51,778 bases of DNA from an uncultured bacterium (GTDB lineage: Bacteria > Cyanobacteriota > Vampirovibrionia > Gastranaerophilales > Gastranaerophilaceae): NCBI GenBank assembly GCA_902774905.1, contig CACYKF010000006.1:1-51778 (forward strand). Direction: 5' to 3'. The position numbers were made by a program, and so were the translations under genes. The first letter of the stretch is position 1. Each line of letters starts with the position of its first letter. Positions 14,979 to 22,556 of this stretch are shown piece by piece. The notes under the pieces are model-generated. The model was not told where the DNA came from. It worked only from the letters and a program-made list of their open reading frames with translations, and did not search any database.

Positions 14979-15704
14979 ATGTTAGAAAAAATTGAAAAAT
15001 TCCAAATCTTACTATTGGCGTTAGTATTAGGAATTTGCGGTATTATAGCAACCGTAATTTTTACAAATACTATGTCAAAGGATGTCATTACCGTTACCGG
15101 TTCTTATTCTCAAACGGTTACCTCTGATAAAGGAACTTATGATTTTGATGTGATAGCAAGAGATAAATCAAGAGCGGCTGCTTATGCGACGCTGAAAAAA
15201 CAAAAACCGATTATTATAAAATACTTGAAATCACAGGGTTTTAAAGACAATCAGATTGAAGAAAAATATGTAAACGGATACAATCTTTACAAAACAAATT
15301 ATAACGGCAATTCAACAGAAGAAATTATCGGTTTTAATGCTAATCAAAAATATACCGTAAAGTCTGATGATGTTGAAAAAATCAAAAAACTTTCTACTGA
15401 AATTAACACTTTGACTGAACAGGGTATTGAAATTTCAGGTTACGAACCGTCATATTTTTATTCTAAACTTTCCGATTTGAAAATCGAAATGCTTGAAAAG
15501 GCGTCAAAAGATGCAAAACAACGAGCAAAAGCAATGTTGAAGGCAACTCATAACAGAGTAGGGAAAATTCAGTCATTGCAAATGGGAGTATTCCAAATTA
15601 CTCCGGAAGATTCAAATGATGTATCTGATATGGGTATAAGTGATTCTTCCTCTATTAAAAAGAAAGTAACTTCTGTTGCAAATGTAACTTTCAGAATAAA
15701 ATAA
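14979..15704 (+). CDS. SIMPL domain (DUF541) protein, membrane-anchored
   Basis: This 241-aa protein has one N-terminal membrane anchor (about residues 8-32, QILLLALVLGICGIIATVIF) and a SIMPL/DUF541 domain exposed outside the cytoplasm. The family features are VTGSYSQTVTSDKGTYDFDV at the domain start, a DNQIEEKYVNG element and the helix KASKDAKQRAKAML. Members form oligomeric periplasmic or outer-membrane assemblies, and some protect against oxidative stress. AAGGAG (14966-14971) supports ATG 14979. An ATG ten codons upstream lacks a ribosome site. Confidence 0.88.
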   Translation: MLEKIEKFQILLLALVLGICGIIATVIFTNTMSKDVITVTGSYSQTVTSDKGTYDFDVIARDKSRAAAYATLKKQKPIIIKYLKSQGFKDNQIEEKYVNGYNLYKTNYNGNSTEEIIGFNANQKYTVKSDDVEKIKKLSTEINTLTEQGIEISGYEPSYFYSKLSDLKIEMLEKASKDAKQRAKAMLKATHNRVGKIQSLQMGVFQITPEDSNDVSDMGISDSSSIKKKVTSVANVTFRIK

Positions 15705-15725
15705 ATTTGAATTTGTATAAGAAAA

Positions 15726-15750
15726 GGCGGAGTTTTAACTCCGTCTTTTT
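15726..15750 (+). terminator. Terminator after SIMPL gene
   Basis: GGCGGAGTT (15726-15734) pairs with AACTCCGTC (15737-15745), then TTTTT. It reaches the convergent OmpH-like stop. Confidence 0.8.
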
Positions 15751-16213
15751 ACTGCATTTCTTTAATTACATTATCAGTTATATCTTCTCCTCCTGAGATT
15801 ACCATACCTGTCGGCAGAACAAGATTATAGTCTGTTTTTTTTGCTTGATTAGAGATTAGATTTTTAATATTCGTGGTTATCTGAACAATTTTTTTGCTGT
15901 AATCTTCATCAATGGCGTTTCTTTTTGTTTCAATTTCTTTGCTGTAATTTGTTTGTAGTTCAAGTGCTTTATTTTGGTCTTGTGTGTTTGCGATTTCGTT
16001 TTGTGCTTTTGAAATTAGGGTTTCAAGTTCCTTGAGTTGTTTATCTTGTGAGGCTTTAAGATTTTTGATGTCTTTAGATTGCTCCATGACTTTTGTAATA
16101 TCTACAACCGCAACTTTGTATCTTGGCAAAGAAATAGCAACATCATTCATTGTGTAACCGCCGATAAAAAATAGTGCGCATGCGCCGACTAACCAAATGT
16201 TTTCTTTTTTCAT
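15749..16213 (-). CDS. OmpH/Skp-like periplasmic chaperone
   Basis: This 154-aa protein has a hydrophobic N-terminal signal or anchor (about residues 6-20) and the Skp/OmpH layout: a short beta strand (YKVAVVDITKVMEQS), a long Lys/Glu/Gln coiled coil (about 45-120) and a return strand (DYNLVLPTGMVISGG) ending in DITDNVI. Skp-type chaperones hold unfolded outer-membrane proteins, so this supports a diderm envelope. It could serve the barrel-like protein encoded at 7607. The signal sequence lacks an obvious cleavage site, so it may stay anchored. A GAGGAT ribosome site precedes the ATG. Confidence 0.8.
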   Translation of the reverse strand: MKKENIWLVGACALFFIGGYTMNDVAISLPRYKVAVVDITKVMEQSKDIKNLKASQDKQLKELETLISKAQNEIANTQDQNKALELQTNYSKEIETKRNAIDEDYSKKIVQITTNIKNLISNQAKKTDYNLVLPTGMVISGGEDITDNVIKEMQ

Positions 16214-16284
16214 TTTTAAATCCTCATCTGTTTGAACATTAGAATTTTATTCCGGTTTATAAAAAAAAATATTGCCCGTACGGA

Positions 16285-16315
16285 TAAAAAAATATCTTCT
16301 CTTTTGAGAAGATAT
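16285..16315 (-). terminator. Terminator of gene at 16374-16907
   Basis: On the minus strand ATATCTTCTC and GAGAAGATAT form a perfect 10-bp stem with an AAAA loop, followed by seven T. Confidence 0.85.
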
Positions 16316-16373
16316 CTGTTATACACTTACTTTGTAAACACTTTAGATGCCTCTTATACATGAGGATTTATAA

Positions 16374-16907
16374 TTAAGCAAAAATGCTTTTTAATTCGTT
16401 TTTGGTTTCTTCTTTTTTAGGATTGTTGTTATTCATAAGTAATTCGCCGCCGTAGAAAGGATTGGAACCGTTTTTGTCTTTTGCGGTTTCTGAAGTGAAA
16501 ATACTTACAAATTGAGATTTGTTTGTTTCAGAAGTTTTTTGAACTTCCGGTGCTATTGCATTAGCATTAACATTTGGCATATATTTCCCATCTATTTTAG
16601 AAGAAATTGCTGCCTGTGAATTCAAAAACTTAATTGAATTTAATGTTTCTGAATTGAACTGAAATTGTAAGGTGTTATTTAATGCGATTTGCTTTTGAGC
16701 CTGAACATCTATTTTCCCGTTATATAAATCAATCCCCAATTCAACAGGTTTAGCAAGAGTATTAACCTGAGCATTTGCAGAGATATTGTTTGAATAATTC
16801 GCACTTTTTTGAGCAGCACGATTAAGAATCTCCTGAGAAACTTCTTTAAGCATTGATCTGTCAATGCCGTTATTGTATAGAGAAGTATAGTTTACATTAA
16901 GACTCAT
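16374..16907 (-). CDS. Hypothetical Asn-rich protein, 177 aa
   Basis: This polar protein is rich in Asn, Ser, Gln and Lys, with no cysteine, signal peptide or membrane segment. It starts MSLNVNYTSLYNNG and has a short helical N-terminal region (SMLKEVSQEILNRAAQK), a central QAQKQIALNNTLQFQF stretch and a disordered C-terminus (NNNNPKKEETKNEL). The composition resembles that of secreted effectors or flagellar/appendage-associated proteins, but no family is recognised. AAGGGAT precedes the ATG and a terminator follows 58 nt after the stop, so it is a single-gene unit. Confidence 0.65.
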   Translation of the reverse strand: MSLNVNYTSLYNNGIDRSMLKEVSQEILNRAAQKSANYSNNISANAQVNTLAKPVELGIDLYNGKIDVQAQKQIALNNTLQFQFNSETLNSIKFLNSQAAISSKIDGKYMPNVNANAIAPEVQKTSETNKSQFVSIFTSETAKDKNGSNPFYGGELLMNNNNPKKEETKNELKSIFA

Positions 16908-17000
16908 AGTTAATCCCTTGTTTCCTTACAAATAAATAATCGGCATTTTTGTAAGAAACTTTAGGATTTTAACAGAAATTATTAAGAATTTGTAACAAAA

Positions 17001-17735
17001 CTAAATATGTCTTTGCCCCGGAGTTAATAATAAGTCTGCAAGCCTGTCAGCACCTTCAAAATCTCTTTTAGACATCAGTCTTGCGGCAAGGTGATTATCA
17101 TAAGGAACAAATCTGTGCCTTAATTCAAACGAACCTTCATTAAAATCAATTATGCAATAGCATGCTTTTGGTTCTTCTGTCATAGGACGACCGATAGAAC
17201 CGACATTTACAACGGTTTGACCTGTATTTGTCTGATACCCGCAAGGAATATGTGTGTGTCCGCAAAGGATAAGTTTTTCTGTTGTGCCTTCAATGATTTC
17301 TTCAATTGTTTCAAGCGGCATATTGGGTAAAATATCCTCATTGTTAGCCCTTGGCGAACCATGGACAAAAAGTACACTACAACCTTCAATTTCCTGACTC
17401 AATTGTGGTGGAAGATTATTGAGGTATGCTCTGTATGATTCGTCTAAAAGTTCAACATCACTTTCTATGGCATTTGCCATAACAGGATATTGAGCATCAA
17501 GAAAATCAACAACCTCAGGTCCGAAATTTGCAATCATTTTATCGGTATTCCCTTGAATTACTGTCCAGGTGTCCTGTTCCATTACATAATCCATAACTTC
17601 TTTTGGCTGAGGACCTGCAAGAGCCAAATCGCCTAAACAAAAAACATGTTCGCAACCCTGTTCAACAACATCAGTCATTACTGCTTCAAGTGCCTGAACA
17701 TTTGCGTGAATATCAGATAAAACTGCAACTCTCAT
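17001..17735 (-). CDS. Calcineurin-like metallophosphoesterase (YfcE/MJ0936-like)
   Basis: This 244-aa cytoplasmic phosphoesterase carries the full dimetal motif set: DIHAN at the N-terminus (D8, H10), GDLALAGP, GNTDK, FVHGSPRA and CGHTHIP, matching the order D-x-H, GD, GN(T/H), GH, GHTH. The family cleaves phosphodiesters or phosphomonoesters, with varied and often unknown substrates. The GNTD form, instead of GNHE, is typical of the MJ0936/YfcE-like branch. AAGGAG precedes its ATG. It is divergent from ispG, with only 38 nt between starts, so the two promoters overlap or abut. Confidence 0.88.
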   Translation of the reverse strand: MRVAVLSDIHANVQALEAVMTDVVEQGCEHVFCLGDLALAGPQPKEVMDYVMEQDTWTVIQGNTDKMIANFGPEVVDFLDAQYPVMANAIESDVELLDESYRAYLNNLPPQLSQEIEGCSVLFVHGSPRANNEDILPNMPLETIEEIIEGTTEKLILCGHTHIPCGYQTNTGQTVVNVGSIGRPMTEEPKACYCIIDFNEGSFELRHRFVPYDNHLAARLMSKRDFEGADRLADLLLTPGQRHI

Positions 17736-17761
17736 TTATTTCTCCTTAATTTTTATTGTGA

Positions 17762-17767
17762 TAAAAT
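17762..17767 (+). promoter_or_regulatory. -10 box (TAAAAT) of leaderless ispG mRNA
   Basis: TAAAAT is separated from the ispG ATG by exactly 6 nt (TATTTT), with no ribosome-binding site in between. The -35 region is weak. Confidence 0.6.
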
Positions 17768-17773
17768 TATTTT

Positions 17774-18823
17774 ATGATAAACAGACGAAAATCAAAAGTA
17801 ATTTCAATTGGAAATGTAAAAATCGGCGGAGATAATCCTGTCAGTGTTCAATCAATGTGCAATACTGATACTCGTGATATAAATGCAACTTCAAGACAGA
17901 TTTGCGAACTTGCGGATGCGGGGTGCGAAATTGTCAGACTTGCAGTTTTGAATAAAGATGCCGGCGAAGCAATAAAAGAACTTGTAAAAATTTCACCTGT
18001 GCCATTGGTTGCGGATATTCATTTTGATTATCGTCTTGCGCTTCAGTGTATAAATAACGGGATTTCTGCATTAAGGCTTAACCCTGGAAATATCGGAAAA
18101 ATTGAACATACACAGGAAGTTGTAAAACTTGCCAAGCAACAAAAAATACCTATAAGAATCGGTGTTAATGCAGGTTCTTTGGAAAAAAACTTGCAGGATA
18201 AAGATATTCCGTTGAGCGAAAAAATGGTTGAAAGTGCATTAAATCATGTAAAAATTCTTGAGGATTTGGATTTTGACCTTATAAAAATTTCTTTAAAATC
18301 GTCAGATGTAATGACGACAATCGAGGCATACAGATTGATTGCCGAAAAAGTTGATTACCCTTTACATATCGGTTTAACCGAAGCAGGAACTTTAAAGGGC
18401 GGGCTCATTAAATCGGCAGTTGGCATAGGTGCCCTTTTATCTGAAGGTATAGGGGATACAATAAGAGTTTCGTTGACTGAAAATCCTGTAGAAGAAGTTT
18501 ATGCCGGATATGATATTTTAAAAAGTTTGGGGTTGCGAAAACGAGGGGTAAATTTTGTTTCCTGTCCGACATGTGGCAGAACGCAGATTAATCTTATAGA
18601 ACTTGCCAAAAAAGTTGAAGAAAGATTTAAAAATTATGATAAAGATATTACAATTGCCGTTATGGGCTGTGCGGTAAACGGCCCGGGGGAAGCAAAGCAT
18701 GCTGATTTTGGTATAGCAGGCGGAATCGGAGAAGGATATATTTTCAAAAAAGGTGAAATTATTGCAAGAGTCCCTGAAGCAGAACTTTTGCAAAAATTTG
18801 AAGAAATTGTTTTAAATTCATAA
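17774..18823 (+). CDS. ispG: 4-hydroxy-3-methylbut-2-enyl diphosphate synthase (IspG/GcpE)
   Basis: This is the penultimate step of the MEP isoprenoid pathway: a 4Fe-4S enzyme converting MEcPP to HMBPP. The 349-aa bacterial short form has the N-terminal barrel (VSVQSMCNTDTRD, LVADIHFDYRLAL, LRLNPGNIG) and the C-terminal cluster domain with ligands in VSCPTCGRTQ (two Cys), AVMGCAVNGPGE (third Cys) and a downstream Glu. IspA in the same window (42654) would use its products. The start is ATG 17774 with a -10 box 6 nt upstream, so it is probably leaderless. Confidence 0.96.
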   Translation: MINRRKSKVISIGNVKIGGDNPVSVQSMCNTDTRDINATSRQICELADAGCEIVRLAVLNKDAGEAIKELVKISPVPLVADIHFDYRLALQCINNGISALRLNPGNIGKIEHTQEVVKLAKQQKIPIRIGVNAGSLEKNLQDKDIPLSEKMVESALNHVKILEDLDFDLIKISLKSSDVMTTIEAYRLIAEKVDYPLHIGLTEAGTLKGGLIKSAVGIGALLSEGIGDTIRVSLTENPVEEVYAGYDILKSLGLRKRGVNFVSCPTCGRTQINLIELAKKVEERFKNYDKDITIAVMGCAVNGPGEAKHADFGIAGGIGEGYIFKKGEIIARVPEAELLQKFEEIVLNS

Positions 18824-18831
18824 ATTTTCTG

Positions 18832-18859
18832 ATGACATTTATTAAAAATTCGTTATAAT
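18832..18859 (+). promoter_or_regulatory. Promoter before secreted gene at 18866
   Basis: ATGACA (18832-18837), a 16-nt spacer and consensus TATAAT (18854-18859) end 6 nt before the ATG. No Shine-Dalgarno sequence is present. Confidence 0.65.
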
Positions 18860-18865
18860 AATTAT

Positions 18866-19390
18866 ATGAAAAAATGTTTTTTGTTGTTTTTGTTGATATT
18901 TGCACTTCCTGTAAGCGCAGAAACTTTGACGGGCGGTGTAAAATACACCGTTGATGATGCTAAAATCGAACTTCGGAATAATCGTCCTTCTGCATCAGAT
19001 TATATAGTTACCCAAAATAATTTTGTTGATAAAGAACGAAATGCTAATTATTTTGCTCTGTTGAAAGGAAAAACAGATTTAAAAGACAGAATTTTAGCGA
19101 TGTTTTCTGACGGAAGTTATGCTGTTAATTATAAAAATGACTTGCAACATGTATGGTATTACGCTAAAGATGGAACTTTAATTAATGTTGAATTTCGTAC
19201 ATCTTTAGAATATCCATACGGTAGTTACAAATACAGCCCTGACGGTGAGTTGGTCAATATGAGTTTAAGAGTTTCAAAAGATGAAACATTTATCTTCTCC
19301 CCTTTTGGAGAACTTTTGGGACATTGGGTTGGGGACAAATGCTATGACGAAAACGGCAAAGTTGTTATGACAAGAGAGATTTTAAAATAA
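18866..19390 (+). CDS. Secreted protein with MORN-like strands, 174 aa
   Basis: A clear signal peptide (KKCFLLFLLIFALPVSA, about residues 2-18) precedes a beta-rich mature domain. Near the C-terminus short strand pairs recur in the form YAKDGTLINVEF, YSPDGELVNMSL, FSPFGELLGHWVG and YDENGKVVMT. This spacing and the D/N-G turn resemble MORN or toxin-type YD-like antigen repeats; the match is suggestive only. It has one cysteine late in the mature part. It is a single-gene unit with a leaderless-type promoter, and an R5 palindrome follows it. Function is unknown. Confidence 0.7.
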   Translation: MKKCFLLFLLIFALPVSAETLTGGVKYTVDDAKIELRNNRPSASDYIVTQNNFVDKERNANYFALLKGKTDLKDRILAMFSDGSYAVNYKNDLQHVWYYAKDGTLINVEFRTSLEYPYGSYKYSPDGELVNMSLRVSKDETFIFSPFGELLGHWVGDKCYDENGKVVMTREILK

Positions 19391-19421
19391 GTCACTAAGA
19401 AAAGTTCATATCGTATTATTT

Positions 19422-19526
19422 GTGAATTGTGAATGGTGAGTTGTGAATAGTTGTTATCAGTGCTTTCGCACATTTCATAAATACATAAATTTATAAAGGT
19501 TTATTCACAACTCATTATTCGCATCA
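19422..19526. repeat. R5 GTGAAT-type palindromic element
   Basis: The left arm is GTGAATTGTGAATGGTGAG and onward (19422-19450), built of GTGAATx units. The right arm ATTCACAACTCATTATTCGC (19503-19522) is its imperfect complement. Related elements are at 34088, 40206 and 45527. Confidence 0.65.
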
Positions 19527-19594
19527 TTTCAAGCAAACGGTTGATGGAAAGTGCCTTAATTTATTATAAAATTATCCTAAAAAGGATAAAGATT

Positions 19595-20803
19595 ATGGCA
19601 GTAAATAAAGAATTACTTGAACGATATAAAGCAATGAAAGCGGCAAAACTTGCGCAAAATGAGCAAAACGGGCAAACTCCCAAAACCGGTTTTTCGGCAT
19701 TGAGTCAGCCTTCATATACTTCGGCTCCAACGGCTGAACCTGTGTCTGAACCTGTTCAGCCACAAAGTTCTTGGCAGACTACTTACGCTAATACTTCTCA
19801 AAGTCCGCAGACTTCAAGTAATTATGAGAGTTCGTTTGTAAATACACAGTCATTTATGACTCCTGCTCCTATGCCTGAAACGACAGACATTTTTAATACT
19901 CCTACTCCGACACCGACAATTAATCCCGTTCAGTATCAGGCTCCGGTTCAGGTACAAACCGTTAAAAAATTTGCACTGATAGGTTATCCTATTGATTATT
20001 CAATGTCTGAATATATACATATTGCAGGGTTCAAAAGTATGGGTATTGATGCCACTTATGAAATTTTGCCAACAACTCCAGAAGAACTTTCAGACAGAAT
20101 AAAATATTTAAGAACTAACGGTTACAGCGGTTTTAATGTTACCATACCTCTAAAACTCTCTGTTACACTGTTTCTTGATGAAATAGACAAGTCTGCTGAA
20201 GTTGTTAACGCAATTAATACAGTGATGATTGACCCTCAAACCAATGCATTGAGAGGGTATAATACGGATGCAAAAGGTTTTATTTCGGCAATTCCGGATG
20301 ATTTTCAGTTGTATCAGAAGACTGTTGCAGTTCTCGGAACAGGCGGGGCTGCAAGAGCCGCTATTACTGCACTTGCACAAAAGCAGGTGAAAGAAATAAG
20401 GCTTTATACAAGAAATATTGCAAATAGTCTTGAATTGATTGATTATTTGAGAAAAACATTCCCCAATATTACTTTTAATTCTTATCAGATAGACAAATTC
20501 AAAGATTTTTCAGATATAAATTTACTTGTAAATGCTACTCCGATAGGCATGAGCGGTTCTGCAGTGGGCTATACTCCTGCAGAAGAAGATGAACTCCGTA
20601 CTCTGCCTTGTGATGCGCTTATTTATGATGTTGTTTATAACCCTAAAAAGACTAACTTGATAAGACTTGCTGAAAAATTAAATTTAAGACACATTAATGG
20701 TGTCGATATGCTTGTATGGCAGGCTTATGAGGCTCAAAAAATCTGGACAGGGCGTACTCCTGATTTTAAAGATATGAAAATCGCCCTGCTTGAAAATCTT
20801 TAA
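19595..20803 (+). CDS. aroE: Shikimate dehydrogenase with long N-terminal extension
   Basis: Residues from about 124 form a complete shikimate dehydrogenase, which reduces 3-dehydroshikimate with NADPH in aromatic amino acid synthesis. Seen motifs are ALIGYPIDYSMSEYIH, FNVTIPLK (catalytic Lys), YNTDAKGF (catalytic Asp), the Rossmann VLGTGGAARAA and NATPIGM. The usual S-K-S in the first motif is S-M-S here. The first 123 residues are unusual: a helical MAVNKELLERYKAMKAAKLA, then a disordered Pro/Thr/Gln/Ser linker. ATG 19595 has AAAGGAT upstream. An ATG 18 codons earlier lacks one. The stop abuts the convergent permease stop with no gap. Confidence 0.92.
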   Translation: MAVNKELLERYKAMKAAKLAQNEQNGQTPKTGFSALSQPSYTSAPTAEPVSEPVQPQSSWQTTYANTSQSPQTSSNYESSFVNTQSFMTPAPMPETTDIFNTPTPTPTINPVQYQAPVQVQTVKKFALIGYPIDYSMSEYIHIAGFKSMGIDATYEILPTTPEELSDRIKYLRTNGYSGFNVTIPLKLSVTLFLDEIDKSAEVVNAINTVMIDPQTNALRGYNTDAKGFISAIPDDFQLYQKTVAVLGTGGAARAAITALAQKQVKEIRLYTRNIANSLELIDYLRKTFPNITFNSYQIDKFKDFSDINLLVNATPIGMSGSAVGYTPAEEDELRTLPCDALIYDVVYNPKKTNLIRLAEKLNLRHINGVDMLVWQAYEAQKIWTGRTPDFKDMKIALLENL

Positions 20804-21643
20804 TTATCCTTTTACTGCGCCTTCATTTTCACCTGAAATGAAATATTTTTGCATAGCAAGAAAAAATATTATAATAGGAACGGTTGAAATTATTGAACCT
20901 GCCGCAATAAAACGCCAATTTGATGAGAACATTCCCTGCAAATTATTCACTCCGACAGGCAAAGTAAACATGGATTCTTTTGTTAAAACGATACTTGGCC
21001 ATAAAAATTCTCCCCACGAACCTATAAATGTAAATATTGCCAAAACCGCCAAAGAAGGTTTTACCATTGGTAAAAGTACTTTCCAAAATACCTGAAAAAC
21101 ATTACATCCATCAACAATTGCTGCTTCTTCCATTTCCTTTGGAATTGCCAAAAATGCCTGACGCATAAGAAATATCCCAAATGCACTCACCGCAAAAGGC
21201 ATTACAAGCCCGATAAACCCTAAAGTATCGCCATAAGTATCAACAAGATGAAGTTTTAGCGTTATCAGGTAAACAGGCAGCATTATTGCCTGAAAAGGTA
21301 TCATAATTGTTGCCAAAATTGCAAAAAATGTAATCTTTTTACCCCTAAACTCCATTCTTGCCAATGGATATGCAGCAAGGGATGATAAAATCAAATTCAA
21401 AACAACCGTTGCACCCGCAACTATCATTGAATTTATAAAATAACGCATTAAATCAACTCTTTGCCATACTCCGACATAATTATCCCAGGTAAAATCCTGC
21501 GGGATTATTGTAGGCGGGTACGCAAAAATGTTTTCCCCTGCGCCTTTTAGTGAGGTCGATAAAAGCCAGATAAAAGGGAAAATCGACAGCAATGATACGA
21601 TAATTAGTATTATATGTGTTGGTATATTTTTAAATTTCATCAA
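20804..21643 (-). CDS. Carbohydrate ABC transporter permease (MalG/UgpE-like)
   Basis: This 279-aa inner-membrane permease has six predicted helices and the EAA loop that contacts the ATPase (EEAAIVDGCNVFQVFWKVLLP, about residues 185-205). The N-terminal ILIIVSLLSIFPFIWLLSTS and C-terminal PIIIFFLAMQKYFISGENEGAVKG-type ending (two halves, NEGAVKG at the end) are typical of MalG-type sugar permeases. No second permease, ATPase or binding protein adjoins it. The only related gene in the window is the solute-binding protein at 34109. Its stop directly abuts aroE's stop. Confidence 0.9.
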   Translation of the reverse strand: MMKFKNIPTHIILIIVSLLSIFPFIWLLSTSLKGAGENIFAYPPTIIPQDFTWDNYVGVWQRVDLMRYFINSMIVAGATVVLNLILSSLAAYPLARMEFRGKKITFFAILATIMIPFQAIMLPVYLITLKLHLVDTYGDTLGFIGLVMPFAVSAFGIFLMRQAFLAIPKEMEEAAIVDGCNVFQVFWKVLLPMVKPSLAVLAIFTFIGSWGEFLWPSIVLTKESMFTLPVGVNNLQGMFSSNWRFIAAGSIISTVPIIIFFLAMQKYFISGENEGAVKG

Positions 21644-21686
21644 CTCTATTATATATGTTGTACAAATTTTAGTCCATAACTTATTA

Positions 21687-22205
21687 CTAATTAAATTTTA
21701 TTATTTCAACCGGTTTTTCAAAAATTTTTTCAGATGTTACCGTAAGATAATAGTTATTTTTAAAAAATGTCGTATAGTAATCTTTTACGGGAGTGTGCTG
21801 CTTATAAGTTGCCTCTTTTAGAGTCCAAAAACGGTAAAATTCATCAGCATTGATAAAATTTTCATTGTAGTGTTGTGATAATTTTTCGAAATTTCGTTCT
21901 TTTGCAAATTCTATGTCAATTCCACATTCATTTTCATCAAAGCAAACAATTGCATAATCTTTTGAATGAGAGAGGCTGAAATTCAGGTCAGAGTTTTTGA
22001 ATTGCGGTTTGCCGTTTTCATCAACAGTAATTTCGCAGTCATCAATTTTATAGATTTTTTTTGCAACATTTTTTATTAAATATCTGCCGATAGTGTACTC
22101 AAAAAATCTTTTTTTACTCTTGATTTCCTTATCAGCGTATTTTGACAAAAAAATTTTATCGTGAGTTTTTTTAAATTCTTCAATATCAATATAATAAATA
22201 TTCAT
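21687..22205 (-). CDS. Sfp-type 4'-phosphopantetheinyl transferase
   Basis: This 172-aa enzyme transfers phosphopantetheine from CoA to carrier proteins. The family core is present: LNFSLSHSKDYAIV, then the metal motif CGIDIE, then FWTLKEATYK with the W-x-x-KEA signature. It is shorter than Sfp (about 220 aa) and nearer the compact type. The frame is open for 43 codons upstream, but only ATG 22205 gives the family-like start MNIYYIDIEEF. No polyketide or peptide synthetase is in the window, so the substrate may be fatty-acid ACP or an unlinked pathway. Confidence 0.85.
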   Translation of the reverse strand: MNIYYIDIEEFKKTHDKIFLSKYADKEIKSKKRFFEYTIGRYLIKNVAKKIYKIDDCEITVDENGKPQFKNSDLNFSLSHSKDYAIVCFDENECGIDIEFAKERNFEKLSQHYNENFINADEFYRFWTLKEATYKQHTPVKDYYTTFFKNNYYLTVTSEKIFEKPVEIIKFN

Positions 22206-22275
22206 AATTGCTTTAAAAATTCTATTTTTAGAAAAAGAAACAGGATAATTTTGACAATTTGAGTGATAAAATTGT

Positions 22276-22551
22276 TTAAATATTATGCATACTGTCAAAA
22301 ATTTCTTTTTTTTGAACCCAAACTTCCATTCCAAGTTCTGCCCCTGTTTTTGTTACGGCTTCTTTAATTTCTTTGAATGAATATGTTGATTTTTCAATAT
22401 CACAAAGCATAAACATTACAAAATGTCCCTGCATAAGAGTTTGTTTTATGTCTTCAATATTAACCTCACATTGTGCCAATATTGCTGTAACTTTGGCTAC
22501 AATGCCGACTTTATCAACACCTGAAACTGTAACAAATATCTTTGAACTCAT
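22276..22551 (-). CDS. ACT domain protein, 91 aa
   Basis: This is a single ACT domain of the UPF0237 type: KIFVTVSGVDKVGIVAKVTA at the N-terminus with the ligand-binding Gly turn, then CEVNIEDIKQTLMQGHFVMF and a C-terminal strand (GMEVWVQKKEIF). Such stand-alone ACT proteins bind amino acids or regulate enzymes. It lies 5 nt after the AGCS amino-acid symporter gene, so it is surely co-transcribed and may sense or regulate the imported alanine or glycine. That link is inference from operon position. Confidence 0.9.
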   Translation of the reverse strand: MSSKIFVTVSGVDKVGIVAKVTAILAQCEVNIEDIKQTLMQGHFVMFMLCDIEKSTYSFKEIKEAVTKTGAELGMEVWVQKKEIFDSMHNI

Positions 22552-22556
22552 ATCAT

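Noticed and set aside
21687-22334. Longer form of the phosphopantetheinyl transferase
   Set aside because: The first 43 codons are Lys/Phe-rich, unlike the family, and overlap the ACT gene. ATG 22205 gives the expected N-terminus.
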